DNA of 20,772 bases from an uncultured Lachnospiraceae bacterium (GCA_902796775.1 CADBQK010000468.1:1-20772), one strand, 5' to 3'. Counted from the first letter of the stretch, positions 7,337 through 14,381 are shown. Made by a program: numbers and translations. The notes: generated by a model from the letters alone, not told the origin.

Positions 7337-7371
7337 CTGCCCTAAATGCATCGGGGCAGTACTCAACTGCC
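7337..7371 (-). promoter_or_regulatory. Possible alternative stem-loops in the small membrane protein leader
   Basis: In the minus-strand leader the order is GGCAG (7371-7367), CTGCCC (7359-7354), GGGCAG (7342-7337). The middle element can pair with either neighbour, so two exclusive hairpins are possible. The stems are short (5-6 bp) and there is no obvious leader peptide or T-run. This may be chance in a GC-rich patch. Confidence 0.25.
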
Positions 7372-7380
7372 TGAGTGTCT

Positions 7381-7409
7381 AGTGTATCATTATTATCATG
7401 GTTTGTCTA
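7381..7409 (-). promoter_or_regulatory. Probable promoter of the small membrane protein gene
   Basis: The minus strand has TAGACA (7404-7409) and TACACT (7381-7386) with a 17-nt spacer. Each hexamer matches consensus at four or five of six positions. It lies between the plsC stop and the next start, with a leader of about 70 nt. Readthrough from malQ-plsC is also possible, since no terminator is seen between them. Confidence 0.5.
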
Positions 7410-7434
7410 TCTCTTTTTGAAACTGCTCCGCTCC

Positions 7435-8175
7435 TTAAGCCTCCCCGGAGCCGTCTGCATTTTCCTTGAGCATGCCTGCGATGACGCCCTGCACATACGA
7501 ACCAATATGTTTTTTATCTTCCGGATCCAGTGTGTCCATACGGATCGGATCACCAAAGCGGATCTGTACAGGTGCCGGCTTGACGAACGGAAAATGCTCT
7601 TCAAGGACATTCTCCGTACCTGAAATCGCTATCGGGATGATCGGACAGCCGGTCCTCTGGGCAACCTTAAAGCTCCCATCGCGGAATTCCTTCATTTCAT
7701 CTCCGGGAGAACGCGTCCCCTCGGGGAAAATGCACACGGACTGCCCTTCCTTTACATGGGAAATGAGGTCCAGAATACACTTCAGACCCTGCTTCAAATC
7801 ATTTCTGTCCAGAAACTCACAACGAGCCAGCCTCATATAATAGCCGAGAAACGGGATCTTCTCCAGCTCCTTTTTTGCCAGGATGGAAGTCGGATTCTTC
7901 ATTAATGGCACGAGATGTACCGGATCAAACAGACTTCTGTGATTACTGATATACAGAACAGGCTCATCCTGCGGCACTTTCTCAAGTCCGCTGATACTTA
8001 CAGGGCTGCCTGAAATCGCCGCTATACAGCGCGTGCCCCAGCAAAGCCAGGAGTAGGCAAGCTTTGTACCCCTCTCCCATCCGGTTCTTGAAGAGAGCTT
8101 CGAAACAAAGCTGAGCGGCAGTCCAATGATAAAAAAGAAAACAAGGTATAATACTTCCAATACCGTCCTGATCAT
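7435..8175 (-). CDS. plsC: 1-acyl-sn-glycerol-3-phosphate acyltransferase
   Basis: Transfers a fatty acyl group to lysophosphatidic acid to make phosphatidic acid, at the inner face of the membrane. At 246 aa it has the usual PlsC size. The N-terminus is a membrane helix (6-24, LEVLYLVFFFIIGLPLSFV). The four acyltransferase blocks are present: NHRSLFD (78-84, the HX4D catalytic pair His79/Asp84), the FLDR region (121-124), FPEGTRS (150-156, glycerol phosphate binding) and CPIIPIAI (177-184). The ATG at 8175 overlaps the malQ stop by 4 bp, so the two genes are translationally coupled, although glucan and phospholipid metabolism have no direct link. The C-terminal tail is acidic and probably flexible. 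Confidence 0.93.
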   Translation of the reverse strand: MIRTVLEVLYLVFFFIIGLPLSFVSKLSSRTGWERGTKLAYSWLCWGTRCIAAISGSPVSISGLEKVPQDEPVLYISNHRSLFDPVHLVPLMKNPTSILAKKELEKIPFLGYYMRLARCEFLDRNDLKQGLKCILDLISHVKEGQSVCIFPEGTRSPGDEMKEFRDGSFKVAQRTGCPIIPIAISGTENVLEEHFPFVKPAPVQIRFGDPIRMDTLDPEDKKHIGSYVQGVIAGMLKENADGSGEA

Positions 8176-9761
8176 TTGCTCTCCTTCTCCTGCAATTTGA
8201 CTAGTCTGCTCAAATCCCTTCCATAGGTTTTACAGAGGTTAAGCAGCTCATCCGCCAGCTGTGGTGACAATGCCTGCTTTGTGCAGCGCCATGCCCAGTT
8301 GCCCGTACTTGTCCCGGGGGTATTCATCCGGCAGTCTCCGCCGTACCCCAGCACATCCTGCATCGGAAACAGGGCATATCTTGCTGTTGAAGAAACCGCT
8401 GTCCGGATGAAATCCCAGCTGATGCGGTCCCCATTGCATGACATGTATTTCCTGGCCCGCTCCCGGCACTTGTCTGTCGTGCTCAGATACCATCCCAGAG
8501 CAGTATCATTATCATGTGTCCCTGTATAGCAGACACAGTTTTCATCATAGAGGAAGGGAAGGTAGGTGCTCTCGTCATCCCCCTCAAAGGCAAACTGAAG
8601 AACCTTCATCCCTGCCAGTCCATAGGCATCCCGCAGCTCTTCAACTTCAGGGGTTATAATGCCCAGATCCTCTGCGATGATCGGCATATCCTCCCCCAGT
8701 TCACGTACCAAAGCGTCCAGAAATGCATGCCCGGGTCCTTTGACCCAGCGGCCTTTGGAAGCCTCTTTACACTCTGCCGGTATCGCCCAGTAGGCTTCCA
8801 GTCCTCTGAAATGATCGATTCGGACCAGGTCGCAGAGAGTGAGCTGTTTACGGATCCTGCGGATCCACCAGTCAAACCCTGTCTTCTCCATGTATTTCCA
8901 GTTGTATAAAGGATTCCCCCACCGCTGGCCGGTTGCCGAAAAATAATCCGGCGGTACTCCTGCAACATCAGAGGGCTCCCCCTTCTCATCCAGCAAAAAG
9001 AGCTCTCTGTCCGCCCAGACATCCGCTCCATCCGATGATACAAAAATCGGGATATCCCCTATGATATAAATACCTCTGGAACGTGCGTATTCCTTCAGTT
9101 GTGCCCACTGTCTGAAAAACAGGAACTGGACAAAACAATAATAATCCATTTCCCTGCGGTATTTTTCCCTGACTCCCGGCTTATCCTCTGCCGTTAGATG
9201 CCGGTAAGGCTTCGGCCACTCTCTCCATGCAGCCCCTTTAAAAGCATCTTTTAATGCCATGTACAGAGCATAATCCTCCAGCCAGTCTGCTTCACGGGCA
9301 CAAAAGGCTTTATACTCTTTGCCAAGGCCATGGTCATTCTGAAGGAACTCAGTATATGCCATGTGGAACAGAGAAGTTTTATAGAGTGAAACTTTGTCAT
9401 ACTCCACCGTATACTGATTGAATACCGGCTGTTCATATTTTGTCATATCTCCGCCTTCTGTTTTCAGGATCAGATCCCGTTCCTTCAGCAGGCCGTCCTT
9501 GATCAGGAGCCGAGGACTAATGAGCAGCGGCTGACCGGCAAAAGCGGAAAATGGCTCATACGGTGAATTGCCGAAACCGGTAGGCCCCAGAGGAAGCACC
9601 TGCCAGAGACTCTGCCCGGCACGAACCAGATAGTCAATGAATTCATATGCACAAGGACCCAGATCCCCGATTCCAAATGCCCCCGGAAGAGAGGTGGGAT
9701 GAAGAATGATCCCCGAATAGCGCAGGCGATGTGCGTCCTTTTTCTTTTTTTGCAAACCCAT
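8172..9761 (-). CDS. malQ: 4-alpha-glucanotransferase (amylomaltase)
   Basis: Transfers alpha-1,4-glucan segments between maltodextrins and releases glucose; it acts in the cytoplasm in maltodextrin or glycogen use. It is a GH77 enzyme of 529 aa, the usual length of the short amylomaltases. After a basic N-terminus it begins RYSGIILHPTSLPGAFGIGD (14-33). The catalytic residues are Asp316 (nucleophile, RIDHFRG), Glu364 (acid/base, IIAEDLG) and Asp417 (GTHDNDT). Also present are WQVLPLGPTGFGNSPY (53-68) and the C-terminal MQDVLGYGGDCRMNTPGT. AGGAGG (9768-9773) is 6 nt before the ATG. It heads a unit with plsC and has its own promoter at 9839-9868. No transporter or glucan phosphorylase is nearby. 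Confidence 0.96.
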   Translation of the reverse strand: MGLQKKKKDAHRLRYSGIILHPTSLPGAFGIGDLGPCAYEFIDYLVRAGQSLWQVLPLGPTGFGNSPYEPFSAFAGQPLLISPRLLIKDGLLKERDLILKTEGGDMTKYEQPVFNQYTVEYDKVSLYKTSLFHMAYTEFLQNDHGLGKEYKAFCAREADWLEDYALYMALKDAFKGAAWREWPKPYRHLTAEDKPGVREKYRREMDYYCFVQFLFFRQWAQLKEYARSRGIYIIGDIPIFVSSDGADVWADRELFLLDEKGEPSDVAGVPPDYFSATGQRWGNPLYNWKYMEKTGFDWWIRRIRKQLTLCDLVRIDHFRGLEAYWAIPAECKEASKGRWVKGPGHAFLDALVRELGEDMPIIAEDLGIITPEVEELRDAYGLAGMKVLQFAFEGDDESTYLPFLYDENCVCYTGTHDNDTALGWYLSTTDKCRERARKYMSCNGDRISWDFIRTAVSSTARYALFPMQDVLGYGGDCRMNTPGTSTGNWAWRCTKQALSPQLADELLNLCKTYGRDLSRLVKLQEKESK

Positions 9762-9794
9762 TTTGATCCTCCTAGATCTATTTCACTAAAAATC

Positions 9795-9830
9795 AGCATC
9801 CATTATGAAATCCATTATGAAATTGATGCT
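9795..9830 (-). repeat. Tandem repeat within an inverted repeat in the malQ leader
   Basis: TCCATTATGAAA occurs twice in tandem (9799-9810 and 9811-9822). The block is flanked by AGCATC (9795-9800) and GATGCT (9825-9830), which are complementary. It lies just below the predicted transcription start, between the -10 box and the ribosome binding site. It could be an operator or an RNA structure; nothing in the sequence tells which. Confidence 0.45.
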
Positions 9831-9838
9831 TCCTTCCT

Positions 9839-9868
9839 AGTATACACGAAACGAAGAGGCGGTTTCAA
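9839..9868 (-). promoter_or_regulatory. Promoter of malQ-plsC
   Basis: The minus strand has TTGAAA (9863-9868), an 18-nt spacer and TATACT (9839-9844), giving a leader of about 70 nt. The -10 region shares a 14-bp identical block (TAGTATACACGAAA on the plus strand, 9838-9851) with the veg promoter at 10279-10292. Confidence 0.7.
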
Positions 9869-9893
9869 TGAAAAAAGAGCAAAAACCGTAAAA

Positions 9894-9934
9894 CGCAAAA
9901 GAGCCGGTGCTCACATGGCACCAGCCCTTTTGCG
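9894..9934 (-). terminator. Intrinsic terminator of veg
   Basis: The arms 9894-9910 and 9918-9934 pair at 15 of 17 positions, the other two being a G-T and an A-C opposition, with a 7-nt loop. On the minus strand the outer stem ends in a T-rich run that continues into TTTTACGGTTTTTGC. It lies 29 nt past the veg stop and just above the malQ promoter, so it insulates the two genes. Confidence 0.8.
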
Positions 9935-9962
9935 GATATGTTCTGTCCAGGCATTACAATCA

Positions 9963-10226
9963 TCAAGATGCAAACTGAGGAGTCTGCCTGCAGATCACCA
10001 GCTGTACATCCCTGGTAAGGACATCCGTATAACTGTAGGAGACCAGTCTTTCCGAAAGATCTCCATTGGCATCCAGCCTTACAGTAAAGATACTGGGATA
10101 GCTTTTCATCAGCACGCCTTCTGCGACGGCATACTTATGCCTTCCCTTATTAGCTTTCACCCTTACCCTGCGCCCGATATTAGCATCTACTGCACGCCTG
10201 ACGCTGAGGATATCGCTCTTTTGCAC
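9963..10226 (-). CDS. veg: Veg family protein
   Basis: An 87-aa small basic protein of the Veg family. In Bacillus subtilis Veg is highly transcribed and is reported to promote biofilm matrix gene expression; the biochemical role is unclear. Family hallmarks are the N-terminal helix (DILSVRRAVDANIG), the basic patch GRRVRVKANKGRHK (18-31), YPSIFTVRLD (43-52) and SYSYTDVLTRDVQL (63-76). The start is a GTG at 10226, placed 7 nt after AGAGGTG. The ATG at 10233 is out of frame. The gene stands alone with its own strong promoter and terminator. Confidence 0.92.
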   Translation of the reverse strand: MQKSDILSVRRAVDANIGRRVRVKANKGRHKYAVAEGVLMKSYPSIFTVRLDANGDLSERLVSYSYTDVLTRDVQLVICRQTPQFAS

Positions 10227-10244
10227 AATGCATCACCTCTTTCA

Positions 10245-10274
10245 CAGAAGCCCTTGCATATCGCCGGGCTTCTG
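10245..10274 (-). promoter_or_regulatory. 5'-end stem-loop of the veg mRNA
   Basis: CAGAAGCCC (10245-10253) and GGGCTTCTG (10266-10274) form a perfect 9-bp stem with a 12-nt loop. Given the -10 box at 10280-10285, transcription should start at about 10272-10274, so the hairpin would begin at the very 5' end of the transcript. Such terminal hairpins are known to stabilise mRNAs in Firmicutes; that role here is inferred. Confidence 0.55.
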
Positions 10275-10279
10275 CAGAT

Positions 10280-10308
10280 AGTATACACGAAAAGAGGATA
10301 TTTGTCAA
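10280..10308 (-). promoter_or_regulatory. Strong sigma-A-type promoter of veg
   Basis: The minus strand shows a consensus TTGACA (10303-10308), a 17-nt spacer and TATACT (10280-10285), one base off consensus. This is the best promoter in the window and fits the known strength of Pveg in Bacillus. AT-rich sequence lies further upstream (10310-10390) and could act as an UP element. Confidence 0.85.
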
Positions 10309-10476
10309 TTTGCACAGTATTGCAAAGCAATTTTCTCTGTATTTACTATCTTGATTTCGCTGCTTAAATAATCATTGTGCATTATGCTCAATTTTTTTCG
10401 TATGCTTTGATACATATTGAAAACATGATCCAATCCGGGAAACTCACTATGCCGCTCTTTATACTTCTCAGTATTT

Positions 10477-11856
10477 TTAATCACTCAGAACAGCTGTCAT
10501 CTCCTCCGAAGAAAGTGCCAGCAGATCAGAGTCTTCATATTTGTTCCATATGCTGATACCGGCTGTCGGAGTACTGGCCAGAAGCGCATCCCCAATATGA
10601 TCAAAGCCTGCTTCAAAAGCCTTAATACCGTCTTCGAAGCTCAGCTCCTTCCCGTTTTCCAGGATACTGCCGCCCTCTTCTGCCAAAGCGTTCTGGTAAA
10701 AAGCACCGCTTGTATCATTATATACACTTCCGTCTCCCTGCTTGATCAGGGTGTAAGCTTCCTCCAGGGCGGCATCCTTATTCAGTTTGTATTCACAGAG
10801 CCAGTAAGTGATCGATGTGTCCCCGTGCCGCCGGTAAATCCAGATTGCATCCTCCTCATTGTCTTTAAAGATAAGATAGGAAGTCCCGGAACCGGTATTC
10901 GCATCCGTAAAAACAATATTGCTGCCTGCTTCTCCTGCTCCGGAAGGTGCAGGATAGGAAACTTCGACTGCTTTTCCGTCTTTAAAGGTGTAAATATGAA
11001 GGATTCCTGGTCCTTCATCGGTTTCGGATGTAAAGAAAAGAAACTCTTTCGTCCCGTCCCCATTGATATCACAAAGTGCACAGGGCCGGGTGTGTGCTGA
11101 GTATTTCCAGTTGTAGCGTTCAATATCCCCTTCATAATAACCCAGGATATTCAGATACGCTTCATAGGAATTGCTGCCTCCGTCTACGAAGAAATTTTCC
11201 GAAGTAAAACCGGATTTGGCTTCTGCATTGTAAAGACCGCAGAAATTGATCTCCGAAGGAAGCTTCCCGGATAACTGCCTTGTCGTGGAGACAATGCTTT
11301 TAAAATCATCCGGCAGCTGGCTGCTCTTAAATCCCGGCATATACATCGTGAATTCATCAGACTCATTCAGACCGTAAGCATTGGTGGTCACATAACGGGT
11401 CTTTTTACGGATCGTCTCCTCTCCGGGCTTGTTTGAAAGCAGCAGCTCATCCAGCCGGACCATATAGCAGAGATCGTTCTCCTTGCCTGTAATCGAGAAC
11501 TTTCCGGAAAACTCGGAGGTGTAGACCGTACCTTTGGAATACTTCTTTCCCTTAAGGCGTTTGTCTTTACTCTTGTAGGTACCGGTGAAAGTACCATTCC
11601 GGCCCATCTGGAAGACGGTTTTCCAGCTTTCATCCGGGCCGGCATATGTGAAGGATACTCCGTCCAGACCTCCCAGAACATCTGAATAGTCTGCAGCCTG
11701 CGAACTGTCATCAATCTGTGTTTCGTCATCATTCGCAACAGGTCCTCTTCGGAATCCTCCTCTAAGGCTGCCGGGGAGTTCGCATCCTGTCTGCAGACAG
11801 ATACACAGACAAAGCAGAAGTATGCATATCAGGTGTTTGAAGTTACTGGGTTTCAT
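10477..11856 (-). CDS. Predicted lipoprotein with an FG-GAP/VCBS-like calcium site
   Basis: A 459-aa protein with a short basic N-terminus, a hydrophobic core (KHLICILLLCLCICLQ) and Cys25 in QTGC, a slightly non-canonical lipobox (Gln at -3). A linker to about 60 leads to a domain with SFTYAGPDESWKTVFQMGRN and KGTVYTSEFSGKFSI, then an AYGLNESDEFTMYMPG segment (160-175). This order looks like a domain I recall from uncharacterised clostridial surface proteins. Residues 258-340 contain DINGDGTKEFLFF (263-275), a DxNGDG-type calcium-binding loop. AGGAGGG (ending 8 nt before the ATG at 11856) supports the start. It is divergent from the rubredoxin fusion gene. I cannot assign a function; export and anchoring on the outer membrane face are inferred from the signal. 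Confidence 0.82.
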   Translation of the reverse strand: MKPSNFKHLICILLLCLCICLQTGCELPGSLRGGFRRGPVANDDETQIDDSSQAADYSDVLGGLDGVSFTYAGPDESWKTVFQMGRNGTFTGTYKSKDKRLKGKKYSKGTVYTSEFSGKFSITGKENDLCYMVRLDELLLSNKPGEETIRKKTRYVTTNAYGLNESDEFTMYMPGFKSSQLPDDFKSIVSTTRQLSGKLPSEINFCGLYNAEAKSGFTSENFFVDGGSNSYEAYLNILGYYEGDIERYNWKYSAHTRPCALCDINGDGTKEFLFFTSETDEGPGILHIYTFKDGKAVEVSYPAPSGAGEAGSNIVFTDANTGSGTSYLIFKDNEEDAIWIYRRHGDTSITYWLCEYKLNKDAALEEAYTLIKQGDGSVYNDTSGAFYQNALAEEGGSILENGKELSFEDGIKAFEAGFDHIGDALLASTPTAGISIWNKYEDSDLLALSSEEMTAVLSD

Positions 11857-11925
11857 CTGGCGTTCCCTCCTGGTCGATCATAATAGGATCTGTATAGAAA
11901 GCTATTGTAAACTATCGGTGGTATT

Positions 11926-11955
11926 AGTATAACATGAAAAAGGCAATTGTGTCTG
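11926..11955 (-). promoter_or_regulatory. Promoter of the 459-aa lipoprotein gene
   Basis: The minus strand reads TGTTATACT, an extended -10 (TATACT at 11926-11931 with TG one base upstream). A weak CAGACA -35 (11950-11955) lies 18 nt away. It faces away from the promoter at 11961-11989, and the two -35 regions lie within about 10 bp, so the genes share a compact control region. Confidence 0.55.
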
Positions 11956-11960
11956 GTTTC

Positions 11961-11989
11961 TTGTGAAAAAATAGCGGATATGCTAAAAT
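11961..11989 (+). promoter_or_regulatory. Promoter of the flavin reductase-rubredoxin gene
   Basis: TTGTGA (11961-11966), a 17-nt spacer and TAAAAT (11984-11989), preceded by TGC to give an extended -10. The predicted start is near 11996, where a 6-bp hairpin, GTATCC (11994-11999) with GGATAC (12007-12012), begins. The leader is about 80 nt. Confidence 0.6.
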
Positions 11990-12074
11990 ACATGTATCCG
12001 GAAAGAGGATACCAGGCTGCTGCTGCCGGCAGGTTTCTCTTAAAAATGATCATAATAAAGGAGGAAGAAAAAAG

Positions 12075-12698
12075 ATGGATAAAAAAGCGATGTATAAGCT
12101 GAGTTACGGTCTGTTTGTCCTGACAGCAAAACAAGGTGATAAGGATAATGGGTGTATCATCAATACCGCCATACAGGCCGCATCTGATCCCAATACGATC
12201 AGCATTGCTGTAAACAAATCCGGCTATACCCATGACATGGTTCTTGCAACCGGAGAGTTCAATATTTCCATCATCAGCCAGGCTGCTGACTTCGGGTTAT
12301 TCAAACATTTTGGCTTCCAGTCCGGCAGGGATGTAAACAAATTTGACGGATTTTCGGATTTTGCCAGGACAGCAAATGGAGTGGCATATATTACAAAAGG
12401 AACCAATGCCTATATTTCCTGCAAGGTAAAGCAGAGTGTAGACATGGGTTCCCATACGGTTTTCTTTGCTGATATACTGGACATGGATGTGCTGAGCAGC
12501 GAGCCGTCTACGACCTATGAGTATTATCAGGATAACATCAAGCCGAAACCGCAGCCTGTTGGTAAAACAGAAGAGGGAAAGACGATCTGGCGCTGCCGTA
12601 TCTGCGGATATGAATATGTCGGTGAAGAACTCCCTGAGGACTACATCTGCCCGATCTGCAAGCATCCGGCTTCAGATTTTGAGAAGGTCCAGGGGTAA
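12075..12698 (+). CDS. Flavin reductase-rubredoxin fusion (high-molecular-weight rubredoxin type)
   Basis: A 207-aa fusion. Residues 1-150 are a flavin reductase-like FMN-binding domain (YGLFVLTAKQ, CIINTAIQAASDPNTISIAV, FNISIISQ, HTVFFADILDMDVL). Residues 171-207 are a complete rubredoxin with four iron-ligating cysteines (Cys174, Cys177, Cys192, Cys195) in WRCRICGYEY and ICPICKHPASDFE. Homologous proteins, such as Hrb of Moorella, accept electrons from NAD(P)H and pass them to flavodiiron proteins that reduce oxygen or nitric oxide; that role here is inferred. No flavodiiron gene is adjacent. AAAGGAGGAAG sits about 9 nt before the ATG. It probably serves cytoplasmic oxidative or nitrosative stress defence, transcribed alone. 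Confidence 0.93.
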   Translation: MDKKAMYKLSYGLFVLTAKQGDKDNGCIINTAIQAASDPNTISIAVNKSGYTHDMVLATGEFNISIISQAADFGLFKHFGFQSGRDVNKFDGFSDFARTANGVAYITKGTNAYISCKVKQSVDMGSHTVFFADILDMDVLSSEPSTTYEYYQDNIKPKPQPVGKTEEGKTIWRCRICGYEYVGEELPEDYICPICKHPASDFEKVQG

Positions 12699-12711
12699 AT
12701 ACTTATTAATG

Positions 12712-12739
12712 AAAAGGGAGAGCATCAACTGCTCTGCCC
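12712..12739 (-). terminator. Terminator at the end of the HAD gene, with the stop codon in the loop
   Basis: On the minus strand GGG-C-AGAGCA, a GTTGA loop and TGCTCTCCC form a 9-bp stem with one bulged base, followed by TTTTCATT. The HAD stop codon TGA (12725-12727) lies inside the loop. On the plus strand no T-run follows, so it is unlikely to end the rubredoxin transcript. Confidence 0.5.
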
Positions 12740-13576
12740 GTCAAACAGCCGGGGGATCTGCTCCCTGAGAAAGAGCGCCACGCCGTCCTCTTCATTTGAA
12801 AGAGTGACGGCGTTGGCGCTTTTTTTCAGCATTTCAGTTGCATTTCCCATAGCCACCCCGGTTCCTGCGTATTCCAGCAGTTCCAGATCATTGCCGCTGT
12901 CTCCAAATGCAAGAGTCCCTTCCCTCTCCACATCCAGACGCCGGCACAGCCAGTCAAGCGCCTGTGCCTTGCTAACGCTCTCGTCGGCAATCTCCAGATA
13001 ATAAGGGGTCGAACTGGTGAGATACAGACGAGGAAAGCGGCTGACATATGTGCGGACCTTTTCCATTTTTTCCGGATCCGGAATCAGGAAAAAAACCCCT
13101 TCTATTTCATCCTCATGCGATTCAATAAATAAAGGCATGTGATCCACAGGCAGACGGGTACGGCGGACATATTCTTTCATATGATCCGGCAGACCAAACG
13201 CAGAAGGATCCTTATAATAATCACGGGCAGCATAACAGGTTCCGGCAATAGCAGCCTCGCAGGGAAAATCCGCATTGCGGATCAGAGGCAAAAGCATACG
13301 GATACTCTCCCTCGCCAGATCCTTCCTGAAGATCCTCTCTCCATCTCTCATCTGAAAAATGCTGGAGCCATTGGAAGTGATGGCATATTCGATCCCTTCA
13401 AATGACCGGATCTCTTCCGGCAGCGCCTGAAAAGGCCTGCCGCTGGCAATCACGACATGGATCCCGGCAGACAAAGCTCCTTTCAAAGCAAGACGATTTG
13501 CAGGAGAGATCTCTTTTCTGCTGTTAAGCAGTGTTCCGTCCAGATCCAGCGCAATCAGTTTATATTCTTTCTGCAT
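12725..13576 (-). CDS. Cof-type HAD superfamily phosphatase
   Basis: A 283-aa hydrolase of the HAD IIB (Cof) subfamily, which dephosphorylates sugar phosphates, flavin nucleotides or similar metabolites. All four motifs are present: DLDGT (11-15, nucleophile Asp11 and acid Asp13), SGR (45-47), Lys203 (SKAQALDWL) and GDSGND (225-230). The insertion between about 84 and 190 is the usual C2 cap. Substrate cannot be read from sequence. I chose the ATG at 13576, with a GGAG 8 nt upstream; a TTG at 13582 would lie only 2 nt from that site. It is the last gene of the long minus-strand run, 56 bp after the lipoprotein gene. It converges on the rubredoxin gene with 26 bp between their stops. Confidence 0.92.
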   Translation of the reverse strand: MQKEYKLIALDLDGTLLNSRKEISPANRLALKGALSAGIHVVIASGRPFQALPEEIRSFEGIEYAITSNGSSIFQMRDGERIFRKDLARESIRMLLPLIRNADFPCEAAIAGTCYAARDYYKDPSAFGLPDHMKEYVRRTRLPVDHMPLFIESHEDEIEGVFFLIPDPEKMEKVRTYVSRFPRLYLTSSTPYYLEIADESVSKAQALDWLCRRLDVEREGTLAFGDSGNDLELLEYAGTGVAMGNATEMLKKSANAVTLSNEEDGVALFLREQIPRLFDGQSS

Positions 13577-13632
13577 GGTCAATTCTCCATTTCATTTATT
13601 CCGCCTTAATCTGATTTGAAAGTACAACCGGT

Positions 13633-14301
13633 TTATTCAGAAATGGAGGGGAACGGCAATACTGCCCGGGTGATTTCACCCAGGGCTGCGTTTTTGAATA
13701 TATACAGGCCGTCTTCGCCTTTTTCAAAGGGCAGCTCTACCTGTTCAGGATCTCCATAATGCAGATCGGACAACTTGCTGGTAAGGATGGTAAGCAAGCC
13801 GTCCAGGTAGGCATCTGCATATTCCTGGCTGGTCAGCTCATAGTATTCAAAATCAGCGTTCTTTTTATTAAAGTTTTCTGTATAGGTCTGGATTTCGGGA
13901 AGGGCTTCTGTCAGCAAAGTAATCGGACGGATCGTAACTACGGCACTTTCCTGGCTGCTCTGTACGGTGTAATTAGCACTGGCGTAGACCATGCTCAGAA
14001 ATTTGTCGATATTCTCCCGCACCTCCTGTGATGGTTTCAGCCCTCCAAAGGTATTAAGGAAACGATCTGTCTGGGCAGAAAGCCACTGGGACTGCCTGGA
14101 AGAGAGATCTGCTGTCGCTATACCGGTCAGCCGGCTGTACTCGGAGGGGCTGTTCTTGTAGACAGTATCCAGCAGTGCACCGGCAACTGCCCGCATATCC
14201 GGAGTACGATGACAGCCGGTCATGCTGATTACAGTCAGCAGGATAAGCAGTATTCCTGTCAGGGTGTATTTTTTTATGATCATCTTATTCATCCACTTCA
14301 T
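13633..14301 (-). CDS. Predicted lipoprotein, function unknown
   Basis: About 222 aa from the ATG at 14301. A basic N-terminus (KMIIKKY) and a hydrophobic core (LTGILLILLTVISMTGC) end in a clear lipobox with Cys30, so it should be lipid-anchored outside the membrane. The mature part is mostly helical and mixed in charge (YKNSPSEYSRLTGIATADLS, QEVRENIDKFLSMVYASANY), with no catalytic motif. The general layout resembles small clostridial lipoproteins of unknown role. The start is uncertain: a GTG at 14307 and ATGs at 14292 and 14283 are in frame, and none has a strong ribosome binding site. It lies 80 bp after the glycosyltransferase gene and 56 bp before the HAD gene, probably in the same transcript. 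Confidence 0.78.
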   Translation of the reverse strand: MKWMNKMIIKKYTLTGILLILLTVISMTGCHRTPDMRAVAGALLDTVYKNSPSEYSRLTGIATADLSSRQSQWLSAQTDRFLNTFGGLKPSQEVRENIDKFLSMVYASANYTVQSSQESAVVTIRPITLLTEALPEIQTYTENFNKKNADFEYYELTSQEYADAYLDGLLTILTSKLSDLHYGDPEQVELPFEKGEDGLYIFKNAALGEITRAVLPFPSISE

Positions 14302-14381
14302 TTTCACATATTTGACAGCCAGCCCCGGGCAGAAATCTGCTTCCTGCCTGCAACTGTGCCGGCCCGCCGGGCTGGTCCGGG

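Noticed and set aside
9699..10367. 222-aa plus-strand frame
   Set aside because: It crosses the malQ promoter, the veg terminator, veg and the veg promoter in antisense, so it cannot be a real gene.
14319..14375. CCAGCCC/GGGCTGG inverted repeat between the glycosyltransferase and lipoprotein genes
   Set aside because: The loop is about 43 nt and no T-run follows, so I do not call it a terminator.
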